Positions 48,101 through 61,700 of a DNA stretch of 64,000 nt are shown here, one piece after another. A program made the translations under genes and the position numbers. Position 1 is the first letter of the stretch; the number at the start of each line of letters is the position of its first letter. The notes beneath the pieces are model-generated. The model did no database searches, was not told the DNA's origin, and saw only the letters and a list, made by a program, of their open reading frames with translations. Source of the stretch: Siniperca chuatsi (lineage: Eukaryota; Chordata; Actinopteri; Centrarchiformes; Sinipercidae). Location of the stretch: positions 12,367,651-12,431,650 of the forward strand of contig NC_058063.1 in the NCBI RefSeq assembly GCF_020085105.1, written 5' to 3'.

Positions 48101-50943
48101 CAACAACAACAACCACAACAACAACACACCTGCTCAACAACAACAACAGCTGCAACAACAACTACACTGCTCCAACAACACAACAACAGCAACAACAACT
48201 ACACCTGCTCCGACAACAACAGCAGCAACAACAACTACACCTGCTCCAACATCAACGAGAGCAACAACAACTACACCTGCTCCAACAACAACAACAGCTG
48301 CAGCAACAACAACACCTGCTCCTCCGACAACAACAGACAGCAACAACAACTACACCTGCTCACACAACACAAGCAGCAACAACAACACACCTGCTCCAAC
48401 AACAACTACACCTGCTCAACAACAACTACACCTGCTCCAACAACAACAACACAACAACAACAACACCTGCTCCAACAACAACAGCACAACAACAACACCT
48501 GCTCCGACAACAACAGCAGCAACAACTACACCTGCTCCGACAACAACAACAGCAGCAACAACAACTACACCTGCTCCGACAACAACAACAACAGCAACAA
48601 CAACACAACTGCTCCAACAACAACAACACAGCAGCAACAACTACACACTGCTCCAACAACAACAACAGCAGCAACAACAACACCTGCTCCAACAACAACA
48701 ACAGCAACAACAACAACAACACACCTGCTCCAACAACAACAGCATCAACAACAACAACACCTGCTCCAACAACAACAACAACAACTAACAAACAACAACT
48801 GCAGCAACAACAACAACACCTGCTCCACAACAACAACAAACAACAACACCTGCTCCGACAACAACAACAACAACAACAACACTGCTGCTCCAACAACAAC
48901 AACAACAACAACAACTACACCTGCAACAACAACAACAGCAACAACAACAACACCTGCTCCAACACACAACAACTGCAGCAACAACAACAACAACACTGCA
49001 CCAACAACAACAACTGCAGCAACAACAACACCTGCTCCAACAACAACAACACAGCAACAACAACTACACCTGCTCCAACAACAACAACAGCAGCAACAAC
49101 TACACCTGCTCCAACAACAACAACAACACCTGCTCCAACAACAACAACAGCAACAACAACTACACCTGCTCCGACAACGACAGCAGCAACAACTACACCT
49201 GCTCCGACAACGACAACTGCATCAACAACAACACCTGCTCCAACAACAACAACTACACCTGCTCCGACAACAACAGCAGCAACAACAACACCTGCTCCGA
49301 CAACAACAGCAACAACACCTGCTCCAACAACAACAACTGACAGCAACAACAACTACACCTGCTCCAACAACAACACACAAACACAACCTGCTCCAACAAC
49401 AACTCACCTGCACCAACAACACACGACAACAACAACAACTAACACCTGCTCCAACAACAACAACAGCAACAACAACAACACCTGCTCCAACAACAACGAC
49501 AGCAGCAACAACTACCTGCTCCGACAACAACAACTGCACAACAACACACACCTGCACCTGCAACAACAACAGCACAACAACAACAACTACACCTGCTCTG
49601 ACAACGACAACTGCGTCAACAACTACACCTGCTCCAACAACATCAGCAAAAACTACACCTGCTCCGTCAACGACAACTGCGTCAACAACAACACCTGCTC
49701 CAACAACAACAACAACAACACCTCAACAACACAACGACAACTGCTCAACAACAACACCTGCAAACAACTACACCTGCTCAGACAACAACAGCAGCAACAA
49801 CTACACCTGCTCCGACAACAACAGCAGCAACAACAACACCTGCTCCAACAACAACAGCAACAACAACAACTACACCTGCTCCAACAACAACAACAGCAAC
49901 AACAACAACACCTGCTCAACAACAACAACAACAGCAACAACAACAACTACACCTGCTCCAACAACAACAACAGCAACAACAACAACACCTGCTCCAACAA
50001 CAACTACAACAACAACACACCTGCTCCAACAACAACCTGCTCCGACAACAACAACAGCAGCAACAACAACACCTGCACCTGCTCCAACAACAACGAGAGC
50101 AACAACAACTACACCTGCTCCAACAACGACAACTGCCTCAACAACAACACCTGCTCCAACAACAACAACAACAACAACACCTGCAAACAACTACACCTGC
50201 TCCAACAACTACAACTACAACTGCACACAACAACAACAACAACTGCTCCAACAACTACACCTGCTCCAACAACTACACCTGCTCACAACAACAGCAAACA
50301 ACTACACCTGCTCCAACAACAACAACAACAACACACCTGCTCAAACAACGACAACAGCAACAACAACCTGCTCCGACAACGAACACTGCAACAACTACAC
50401 CTGCTCCAACAACAACAACAACAACAACACCTGCTCGACAACACACAGCAGCAACAACAACACACCTGCTCCAACAACGACAACAGCAGCAACAACAACA
50501 CCTGCTCCAACAACAACAAACTGCAACAAACAACAACTACCTGCTCCAACAACAACGACATCAGCAACAACTACACCTGCTCCAACAACAACAGCAGCAA
50601 CAACAACTACACAACTGCTCCAACAACAACACACAGCAGCAACAACAACACCTGCTCCAACAACAACACACCTGCTCCAACAACAACAATCAAACAACAA
50701 CACCTGCTCCAACAACAACATGACCTGCAACAACAACAGCAACCAACTACACAACTGCTCAGCAACAACAACAACAACTCCAACAACAACTAGTGCTCCT
50801 GCAACAACAACAGCAGCAACAACTACACCTGCTCCGACAACAACAGCAGCAACAACAACTACACCTGCTCCAACATCAACGAGAGCAACAACAACTACAC
50901 CTGCTCCGACAACGACAACTGCGTCAACAACAACAACACCTGC

Positions 50944-50975
<32 letters not shown>

Positions 50976-52735
50976 CTACACCTGCTCCAACAACAACAAC
51001 CTGCTCAACAACAACAACACCTGCTCCAACAACACAACAACACCAACTCCAACAACACACCTGCAACAGCAACAACAACACTACACCTGACAACAACAAC
51101 AGCAGCAACAACTACACCTGCTCCAACAACAACGACAGCAGCAACAACAACACCTGCTCCAAAAACAACACAACTGCAACAACAACTGCTCCAACAACAC
51201 ACTGCTGCAACAACAACACCTGCTCTGCTCAAACAACAACTGCAACAACAACAACTACACCTGCTCAACAACAACAACAGCAGCAACAACTACACCTGCT
51301 CCGACAACAACAGCAGCAACAACAACACCTGCTCCGACAACGACAACTGCCTCAACAACAACACCTGCTCCAACAACGACAACAACAACAACTACACCTG
51401 CTCCGACAACGACAACTGCATCAACAACAACACCTGCTCCAACAACAACAACTTCAGCAACAACTACACCTGCTCCGACAACGACAACTGCATCAACAAC
51501 AACACCTGCTCCAACAACAGCAACTACACCTGCTCCAACAACAACAGCATCAACAACTACACAACAACAACAACAACGACAACAGCAACAACAACACACC
51601 TGCTCCAACAACAACAACAGCAGCAACACCTGCTCCAACAACAACAACTGCACCTCAAACAACTACACCTGCTCAGACAACAACACAACAGCACAACAAC
51701 AACACAAACAACAACACCTGCTCCAACAACAACAACTGCTGCAACAACAACAACACCTGCTCCAACAACAACAGCAAACAACAACACCTGCTGCTCCAAC
51801 AACAACAACAACTACAACAACAACAACAACAACAGCAACAACAACACCTGCACCTGCTCCAACATCAACGAGAGCAACAACAACTACACCTGCTCCGACA
51901 ACGACAACTGCGTCAACAACAACACCTGCTCCGACAACAACAACAGCAGCAACAACTACACCTGCTCCGACAACGACAACAGCAGCAACAACAACACCTG
52001 CTCCGACAACAACAACTGCAACAACAACTACACCTGCTCCGACAACGACAACTGCCTCAACAACAACACCTGCTACAACAACTACACCTGATCCGACAAC
52101 GACAGCAGCAACAACTACACCTGCTCCGACAACAACAACTGCAGCAACAACTACACCTGCTCCGACAACAACAACAGCAACAACAACTACACCTGCTCCA
52201 ACAACAACAACAGCAAACAACACACCTGCTCTGACAACACAGCAGCAACAACAACAACACCTGCTCCAATAACAACAGCTCAACAAACAACTACACCTAC
52301 TCCGACAACAACAGCAGCAACAACAACACCACCTGCTCCAACATCAACGAGAGCAACAACAACTACACCTGCTCCGACAACAACAACAGCAGCAACAACA
52401 ACACCTGCTCCAACAACAACGAGAGCAACAACAACTACACCTGCTCCAACAACAACAACAGCAACAACAACAACTCCAACAACACCTGCTCCAACAACAA
52501 CTGCAACTACACCTGACAGCAACAACAACTACACCTGCTCCAACAACAACAACATCAGCAACAACTACACCTGCTCCGACAACGACAACAGCAACAACAA
52601 CAACACCTGCTCCAACAACAACAACAGCAGCAACAACTACACCTGCTCCACAACAAACAAACAACAACACCTGCTCCAACAACAACTACACCTGCTCCGA
52701 CAACGACAACTGCCTCAACAACAACAACACCACTT
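42041..52735 (+). pseudogene. Frame-shredded mucin array of copy 2
   Basis: The same PAPTTTT-type repeat continues for 10.7 kb, but the coding frame changes every 50-200 bases because of one- and two-base gains and losses. Units are shortened to plain caacaacaac runs (for example 44,165-44,215), and codons such as act-gcg-gca are simplified. No frame is open for any meaningful distance with the mucin reading. The abrupt start after 1.26 kb of perfect frame, with the repeat itself otherwise recognisable, looks like uncorrected long-read sequence filling a gap. True decay would be expected to begin less sharply. Confidence 0.7.
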
Positions 52736-52739
52736 TCAC

Positions 52740-55735
52740 TGACAAACTACTGTGCTAAATGTTTACAGAATGTTGAAAATTTCAGAAATCATGAAAACAC
52801 TCAGCAAATGTGCTTCAATATTGGAACATATTTCTTAAATTACTAAGGTCCTATTCATTGCAAATCTTATTGAGGAACATGCTTATACATTTTTATGAAT
52901 ATGTTCTACAGTCATATGATAACACGTATTTCTAAAATCGTTCTGATTTGAATTTCATGAATGTCTGTACTTCAATTGGTAGTAATGACTTGTCAATCAT
53001 GACCAATCATACATGTTCATATACTTGTAGATTATGTGACATTCGATTCTAGACAGTTCGGTATATATTCAACAATGATTGTTTGATGCAATCTTCATAA
53101 ATACTTATGATAGTAGTGATCACCATGTACAAGTTCTTCACTAAGTTAACAGTTTTTGCTTGTGCACTATATATCTAGAATCTAACAGTAATATCTAGTC
53201 CAATCAGATCTAACAACTGAATGTTTCATCAATGTAGACTTGAAATACTTGCAATCAACTGTCTGTTATTAATAACTATGACTTGCTAAGCTAAGCAAAG
53301 AAGTTAACTTAGTATTCATCAAAAATTAAAGATGTTTGTCTGTACATTTATAATTATGTTGCACATGTGAAAGTCATACATCAGTTTCAGTGTTCAGTTC
53401 AGCATAATGTTACATGAGTAATTGTACGTCAGAACTTAACAATTGACTAAGTGACTACAATCTCACTCAATTCTAATTTTATACCAAATGTCAGCATCTC
53501 ACCAAAGCTTAGTTTTAATCACAAGTAATTTAAGAAGAACTTTGCTTGATTATTACTTTTTTTTCAAGAATCCATTTCCAATGTTACAAGCTGCCTACAA
53601 CTATGCACCTAACTATGCTGCTGCTACACTCTGCACTAACTGTCACCTACAAGTGACCACTCAAAACTGTAATAGATACTATGGTGACAATCTCAGTTCA
53701 AACAGTCATGTTAAAGTACTGCTTGAATCACTCTCTACTAGTTTTAGATCACATTCAGTGTAGAACATAACAAGTTCATAAATAACTGTGTACATCAAAT
53801 ACTTAATATTTATTTTTCAGGCTAAAGTGCCAACTTTTACAATATTTTTAATTACATGCAATACATTTCTATTATTATTTCATTCCTGTGTTTAAGCTTC
53901 GCAATGAATTGTTCAACAATTTTAACTTTGTATTTAGTAAATTCAACATCATATAAAAAATATAAATATTCTATCAAAAGTCAATTTATACTCATTGTTC
54001 AATCTTGTTAAAGGTGTTAAGACTACTTCAAATTTACTGTAAATGATAATGTATTACAAGTAATTTTCAAACACTTAAAAGTTTCATAGATATTCAATCT
54101 AAGTAAGTCACATAAAGGACAACATAGAACTGCACTCACAATGTACGAAAAGTTAACTTTAAAGCTAATAGTTCATGCACTACTACGTTCTGATAATGTG
54201 TACAACTTTAAAAATCAAAGATATGAATAAGTGTTTATCGCTTGTACGTAATTGCCTGAAACTAATCAAAAAGTCATACATTAAAAAACTGCGACTTATG
54301 TAAACTAATCAAGTAACATCTACTTAACCTATGTACCTTATTCAACTTTCTTGTAATTGTCGACACAAATGTTAATACAAAATAACAGCTAACTATCCAA
54401 ACATTCTCCTTACTGCAAACAGCTATTCATGTTCTAATACAAGTAATTACCTAAGATTCAAGTGAAATTATCTCAAATTCATGCAGGGACACTATGAATA
54501 TCAAACAATCATTCACTATTCAACTATTTGATCATGTCCGTCAGTCAACGCTAATCAAGCATTGCTTTCATTAGCTAGACTGTAGCTTACGTATTTCAAA
54601 TATCTACTTTCAAAGTCATGGCTTGAAAATTCAGTTAAATAATGTTTCTTTTCTTTCCATTAGGCTCTAAGTGGATAAGCACAAAATCAGTCCCTTTGCA
54701 TCCTCTGTATATCACCTCATAGATCAAGTGCTAGCAAGCATAAGTTGCACTATTCATGACTGATGAACGTGACTTAGTCTTGCTGCTCTTACACAACATT
54801 CAAGGCTTGAATAGCTGAATAGCAAACATTACAGCTTCATCACTATGTAAATATAAGGCATTAATCAGCCAACATATCTTACTCATTGCTACATTGCAAT
54901 TAACTGGCATTAAATCATCATCTATCGTTGAAATACTCAGCTATGATCAACAGCTGATATAAATGATTGATGCACTTACATCATGCAAGTCAAATACTAG
55001 AAGATCATCTGTCCATTGTAGTCTGTCACAGAGCCACAAATAAACTTTATTGTCTAATGTCATTATTAATGCATCATTTTCTATGAGTCTAAACTATGCA
55101 TTAGTTAATTTACATGCATATTGCAGAATGCTTAATTAATGAATTCAACTGTCTATTTGAACTAAACTCTTCTATTCAATGGTAAATATGCTTAGTAGCA
55201 TTAATATTGATGTCAACAAACGACATTTTTAAAGCATGTTAATCAATATGATTACTTCATTAATAGATCAGTAGCTAGCAAATATGATTTGATCAAATTG
55301 ATTAAATGTATGTCAAATCCTATTGTAAATACTAGTTCTTTTACTTGTAATATGAATTAATCAAGAGTCAATTTATTAGCAATAGGGATTTCAGTGTCAT
55401 AAATCAGTTGGACATGACTTCATGCTGCAATAGTACTAATGATTTATCAAATCGATATGGACATCAATGATATGTCAAACAACCTTTTTCTATCTTTACA
55501 AATTCATTATGTAAATTCATATGTATTCTGAATGTTTTTTATTTGACATGTTTGAAACTTTAATATGTACAATTTTATGTTTAGTTAATTATTAAATCTT
55601 TGTGTTGATGTTTAATGTCAGAATTAAATCTCTGATATTAATTAATAATAGACCTGTATTTAATTCAATTCAATAGCCTTTGTGGCAAATAGATGTAGAA
55701 CAGGACTTGAATGCTGTCAAATGTATTTGTACTGC
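52740..55735 (+). pseudogene. Garbled, co-linear copy of the SEA exons and 3' end
   Basis: Order and spacing follow 27.4-30.9 kb of copy 1. The linker exon matches near 53,570-53,760 (tgcctacaactatgcacc against the pentapeptide repeat). The intron word tgtgtttaagcttcgcaa at 53,890 matches 28,875. The SEA 2 middle exon matches near 54,388 (cagctaactatcc). The next acceptor matches at 54,487 (tgcaggg). The last exon matches at 54,662 (ctctaagtggataagcac) and the end of the unit at 55,650-55,680 (aattcaattcaatagccttt). Differences are mainly single-base indels and shortened runs, too many for any exon to code: the last exon would end after about 20 unrelated residues. No gene is readable here. 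The frame at 53,488-53,763 is chance. Confidence 0.65.
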
Positions 55736-58700
55736 TACAACAACAACGACTGCTGCAACAACTACACCTGCTCCAACAACGAGAACTGCAGCAACAACAA
55801 CACCTGCTCCAACAACCACGACTGCGCGCAACAACAACACCTGGTCCAACAACAACAGCAGCAGCAACAACATCTACACCTGCTCCAACAACAACAACTG
55901 CAGCAACAACTACACCTTCTCCGACAACAACGACAGCAGCTACAACTACACCTGCTTCAACAACAACAACTTCATCAACAACAACACCTGCTCCGACAAC
56001 AACGACAGCAACACAGCAACAACAACTACACCTGCTCCAACAACGACAACTACAGCAATAACAACACCTGCTCCAACAACAACGACTGCTGCAACAACAA
56101 CACCTGCTCCAACAACGACAACTACAGCAACAACACCTGCTCCAACAACCACGACCGTGGCAACAACAACACCTGCTACAACAACAACGACTGCTGCAAC
56201 AACTACACCTGCTCCAACAACGAGAACTGCAGTAACAACAACACCTGCTCCAACAACAACGACTGCTGCAACAACGACACCTGCTCAGACAACGACAACG
56301 ACAGCAACAACATCTACACCTGCTCCAACAACCACGACTGCGGCAACAACAACACCTGGTCCAACAACAACAGCAGCAACAACATCTACACCTGCTCCAA
56401 CAACAACAACAACAGCAACAACTACACCTTTCTCCGACAACTCCGACAACAACGACAGCAGCAACAACTACACCTGCTCCAACAACAACAACTTCATCAA
56501 CAACAACACCTGCTCCGACAACAACGACAGCAGCAACAACTACACCTGCTCCAACAACGACATCTGCCTCAACAACAACACCTGCTCCAACAACAGCAAC
56601 TACACCTGCTCCAACAACAACGACAACTACAGCAACAACAACACCTGTTCCAAAGACCACGACCGTGGCAACAACAACACCTGCTACAACAACAACAACT
56701 GCTGCAACAACTACACCTGCTCCAACAACGAGAACTGCAGTAACAACAACACCTGCTCCAACAACAACGACTGCTGCAACAACGACACCTGCTCAGACAA
56801 CGACAACGACAGCAACAACAACACCTGCTCCAACAACCACGACTGCGGCAACAACAACACCTGGTCCAACAACAACAGCAGCAACAACATCTACACCTGC
56901 TCCAACAACAACAACTGCAGCAACAACTACACCTTCTCCGACAACAACGACAGCAGCTACAACTACACCTGCTTCAGCAACAACAACTTCATCAACAACA
57001 ACACCTGCTCCGACAACAACGACAGCAGCAACAACTACACCTGCTCCAACAACAACGACTGCTGCATCAACGACACCTGCTCCAACAACGACAACTACAG
57101 CAACAACAACACCTGTTCCAAAGACCACGACCGTGGCAACAACAACACCTGCTACAACAACAACGACTGCTGCAACAACTACACCTGCTCCAACAACGAG
57201 AACTGCAGTAACAACAACACCTGCTCCAACAACAACGACTGCTGCAACAACGACACCTGCTCAGACAACGACAACGACAGCAACAACAACACCTGCTCCA
57301 ACAACCACGACTGCGGCAACAACAACACCTGGTCCAACAACAACAGCAGCAACAACATCTACACCTGGTCCAACAACAACAACTGCATCAACAACTACAC
57401 CTTCTCCGACAACATCGACAGCAGCTACAACTACACCTGCTTCAACAACAACAACTTCATCAACAACAACACCTGCTCCGACAACAACGACAGCAGCAAC
57501 AACTACACCTGCTCCAACAACCACAACTACAGCAACAACAACACCTGCTCCAACAACAACGACTGCTCCAACAACAACGACAGCTGCAACAACGACAGCA
57601 GCAACAACTACTTCTGCTCTGACAACGACAACGACAGCAACAACTACACCTGCTCCAACAACAACGACAACTGCTGCAACAACAACACCTGCTCCAACAA
57701 CAACGACTGCTGCAACAACGACACCTGCTCCAACATCGACAACTACAGCAACAACAACACCTGCTCCAACAACAACGACTGCTGCATCAACGACACCTGC
57801 TCCAACAACGACAACTACAGCAACAACAACACCTGTTCCAACAACCAAGACCGTGGCAACAACAACACCTGCTACAACAACAACGACTGCTGCAACAACT
57901 ACACCTGCTCCAACAACGAGAACTGCAGTAACAACAACACCTGCTCCAACAACAACGACTGCTGCAACAACGACACCTGCTCAGACAACGACAACGACAG
58001 CAACAACAACACCTGCTCCAACAACCACGACTGCGGCAACAACAACACCTGGTCCAACAACAACAGCAGCAACAACATCTACACCTGGTCCAACAACAAC
58101 AACTGCATCAACAACTACACCTTCTCCGACAACATCGACAGCAGCTACAACTACACCGGCTTCAACAACAACAACTTCATCAACAACAACACCTGCTCCG
58201 ACAACAACGACAGCAGCAACAACTACACCTGCTCCAACAACGACAACTACAGCAACAACAACACCTGCTCCAACAACAACGACTGCTCCAACAACAACGA
58301 CAGCTGCAACAACGACAGCAGCAACAACTACTTCTGCTCTGACAACGACAACGACAGCAACAACTACACCTGCTCCAACAACAACGACGCTGCTGCTGCA
58401 ACAACAACACCTGCTCCAACAACAACGACTGCTGCAACAACGACACCTGCTCCAACATCGACAACTACAGCAACAACAACACCTGCTCCAACAACAACAA
58501 GTGTGTCAACAACAACTACACCTGCTCCAACAACGACAACTACAGCAACAACAACACTTGCTCCAACAACCACTAGTGCGCCGACAACAACAACAGCAAC
58601 AACTAGCAACAACTACTTCTGCTCTGACAACGACAACGACAGCAACAACAACACTACACCTGCTCCAACAACGACAACTGCTGCAACAACAACACCTGCT

Positions 58701-61700
58701 CCAACAACAACGACTGCTGCAGCAACGACACCTGCTCCAACAACGAGAACTACAGCAACAACAACACCTGCTCCAACAACAACAAGTGTGGCAACAACAA
58801 CTACACCTACTCCAACAACAACAACTACAGCAACAACAACACCTGCTCCAACAACAACTAGTGCGCCGACAACAACAACAAGTGCAACAACAACTTCTGC
58901 TCTGACAACGACAACGACAGCAACAACAACTACACCTGCTCCAACAACGACAACTGCAGCAACAACAACACCTGCTCCAACAACAACGACTGCTGCAACA
59001 ACGACACCTGCTCCAACAACGAGAACTACAGCAACAACAACACCTGCTCCAACAACCACAACTGCGGCAACAACAACACCTGCTCCAACAACAACAGCAG
59101 CAACAACAACACCTAACTACACCTGCTCCAACAACAACAACTACAGCAACAACTACACCTGCTCCAACAACGAAAAATGCAGCAACGACAACTATAGCTA
59201 CAACAACACCTGCTCCAACAACAACGACTACAGCAACCACTACACCTGCTCCGACAACAACAACAGCAGCAACAACTACTTCTGCTCTGACAACGACAAC
59301 GACAGCAACAACAACAACTACACCTGCTCCAACAACGACAACTGCTGCAACAACAACACCTGCTCCCTGCTCCAACAACAACGACTGCTGCATCAACTGC
59401 ACCTGCTCCAACAACGACAACTACAGCAACAACAACACCTGTTCCAACAACCAAGACCGTGGCAACAACAACACCTGCTACAACAACAACGACTGCTGCA
59501 ACAACTACACCTGCTCCAACAACGAGAACTGCAGCAACAACATCTACACCTGGTCCAACAACAACAACTGCATCAACAACTACACCTTCTCCGACAACAT
59601 CGACAGCAGCTACAACTACACCGGCTTCAACAACAACAACTTCATCAACAACAACACCTGCTCCGACAACAACGACAGCAGCAACAACTACACCTGCTCC
59701 AACAACGACAACTACAGCAACAACAACACCTGCTCCAACAACAACGACTGCTCCAACAACAACGACAGCTGCAACAACGACAGCAGCAACAACTACTTCT
59801 GCTCTGACAACGACAACGACAGCAACAACTACACCTGCTCCAACAACAACGACAACTGCTGCAACAACAACACCTGCTCCAACAACAACGACTGCTGCAA
59901 CAACGACACCTGCTCCAACATCGACAACTACAGCAACAACAACACCTGCTCCAACAACAACAAGTGTGTCAACAACAACTACACCTGCTCCAACAACGAC
60001 AACTACAGCAACAACAACACTTGCTCCAACAACCACTAGTGCGCCGACAACAACAACAGCAGCAACAACTACTTCTGCTCTGACAACGACAACGACAGCA
60101 ACAACAACTACACCTGCTCCAACAACGACAACTGCTGCAACAACAACACCTGCTCCAACAACAACGACTGCTGCAACAACGACACCTGCTCCAACAACGA
60201 GAACTACAGCAACAACAACACCTGCTCCAACAACAACAAGTGTGGCAACAACAACTACACCTACTCCAACAACAACAACTACAGCAACAACAACACCTGC
60301 TCCAACAACAACTAGTGCGCCGACAACAAGTGCAGCAACAACTACTTCTGCTCTGACAACGACAACGACAGCAACAACAACTACACCTGCTCCAACAACG
60401 ACAACTGCTGCAACAACAACACCTGCTCCAACAACAACGACTGCTGCAACAACGACACCTGCTCCAACAACGAGAACTACAGCAACAACAACACCTGCTC
60501 CAACAACCACAACTGCGGCAACAACAACACCTGCTCCAACAACAACAGCAGCAACAACAACTACACCTGCTCCAACAACAACAACTACAGCAACAACTAC
60601 ACCTGCTCCAACAACGAAAAATGCAGCAACGACAACTATAGCTACAATGACACCTGCTCCAACAACAACGACTACAGCAACCACTACACCTGCTCCGACA
60701 ACAACAACAGCAGCAACAACTACTTCTGCTCTGACAACGACAACGACAGCAACAACAACTACACCTGCTCCAACAACGACAACTGCTGCAACAACAACAC
60801 CTGCTCCAACAACAACGACTGCTGCATCAACGACACCTGCTCCAACAACGACAACTACAGCAACAACAACACCTGTTCCAACAACCAAGACCGTGGCAAC
60901 AACAACACCTGCTACAACAACAACGACTGCTGCAACAACTACACCTGCTCCAACAACGAGAACTGCAGTAACAACAACACCTGCTCCAACAACAACGACT
61001 GCTGCAACAACGACACCTGCTCAGACAACGACAGCAACAACAACATCTGCTCCAACAAGCACGACTGCGGCAACAACAACACCTGGTCCAACAACAACAG
61101 CAGCAACAACATCCTCACCTGCTCCAACAACAACAACTGCAGCAACAACTACACCTTCTCCGACAACAACGACAGCAGCTACAACTACACCTGCTTCAAC
61201 AACAACAACTTCATCAACAACAACACCTGCTCCGACAACAACGACAGCAGCAACAACTACACCTGCTCCAACAACGACAACTACAGCAACAACAACACCT
61301 GCTCCAACAACAACGACTGCTGCATCAACGACACCTGCTCCAACAACGACAACTACAGCAACAACAACACCTGTTCCAACAACCAAGACCGTGGCAACAA
61401 CAACACCTGCTACAACAACAACGACTGCTGCAACAACTACACCTGCTCCAACAACGAGAACTGCAGTAACAACAACACCTGCTCCAACAACAACGACTGC
61501 TGCAACAACGACACCTGCTCCGACAACGAGAACTACAGCAACAACAACACCTGCTCCAACAACCACGACTGCGGCAACAACAACACCTGGTCCAACAACA
61601 ACAGCAGCAACAACATCTACACCTGGTCCAACAACAACAACTGCAGCAACAACTACACCTTCTCCGACAACAACGACAGCAGCTACAACTACACCTGCTT

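Noticed and set aside
53488-53763. Plus-strand 91-codon frame
   Set aside because: It covers the garbled counterpart of the linker/SEA 2 exon but in a reading unrelated to that exon, with an ATG in what should be intron.
55680-59807. Plus-strand frames coding long Asn/Cys/Thr or Gln/Leu-His-rich chains
   Set aside because: These are the other two frames of the same ACA-type repeat (aac-tgc-tcc and caa-cac-ctg readings). They arise wherever the mucin frame is lost and have no independent support.
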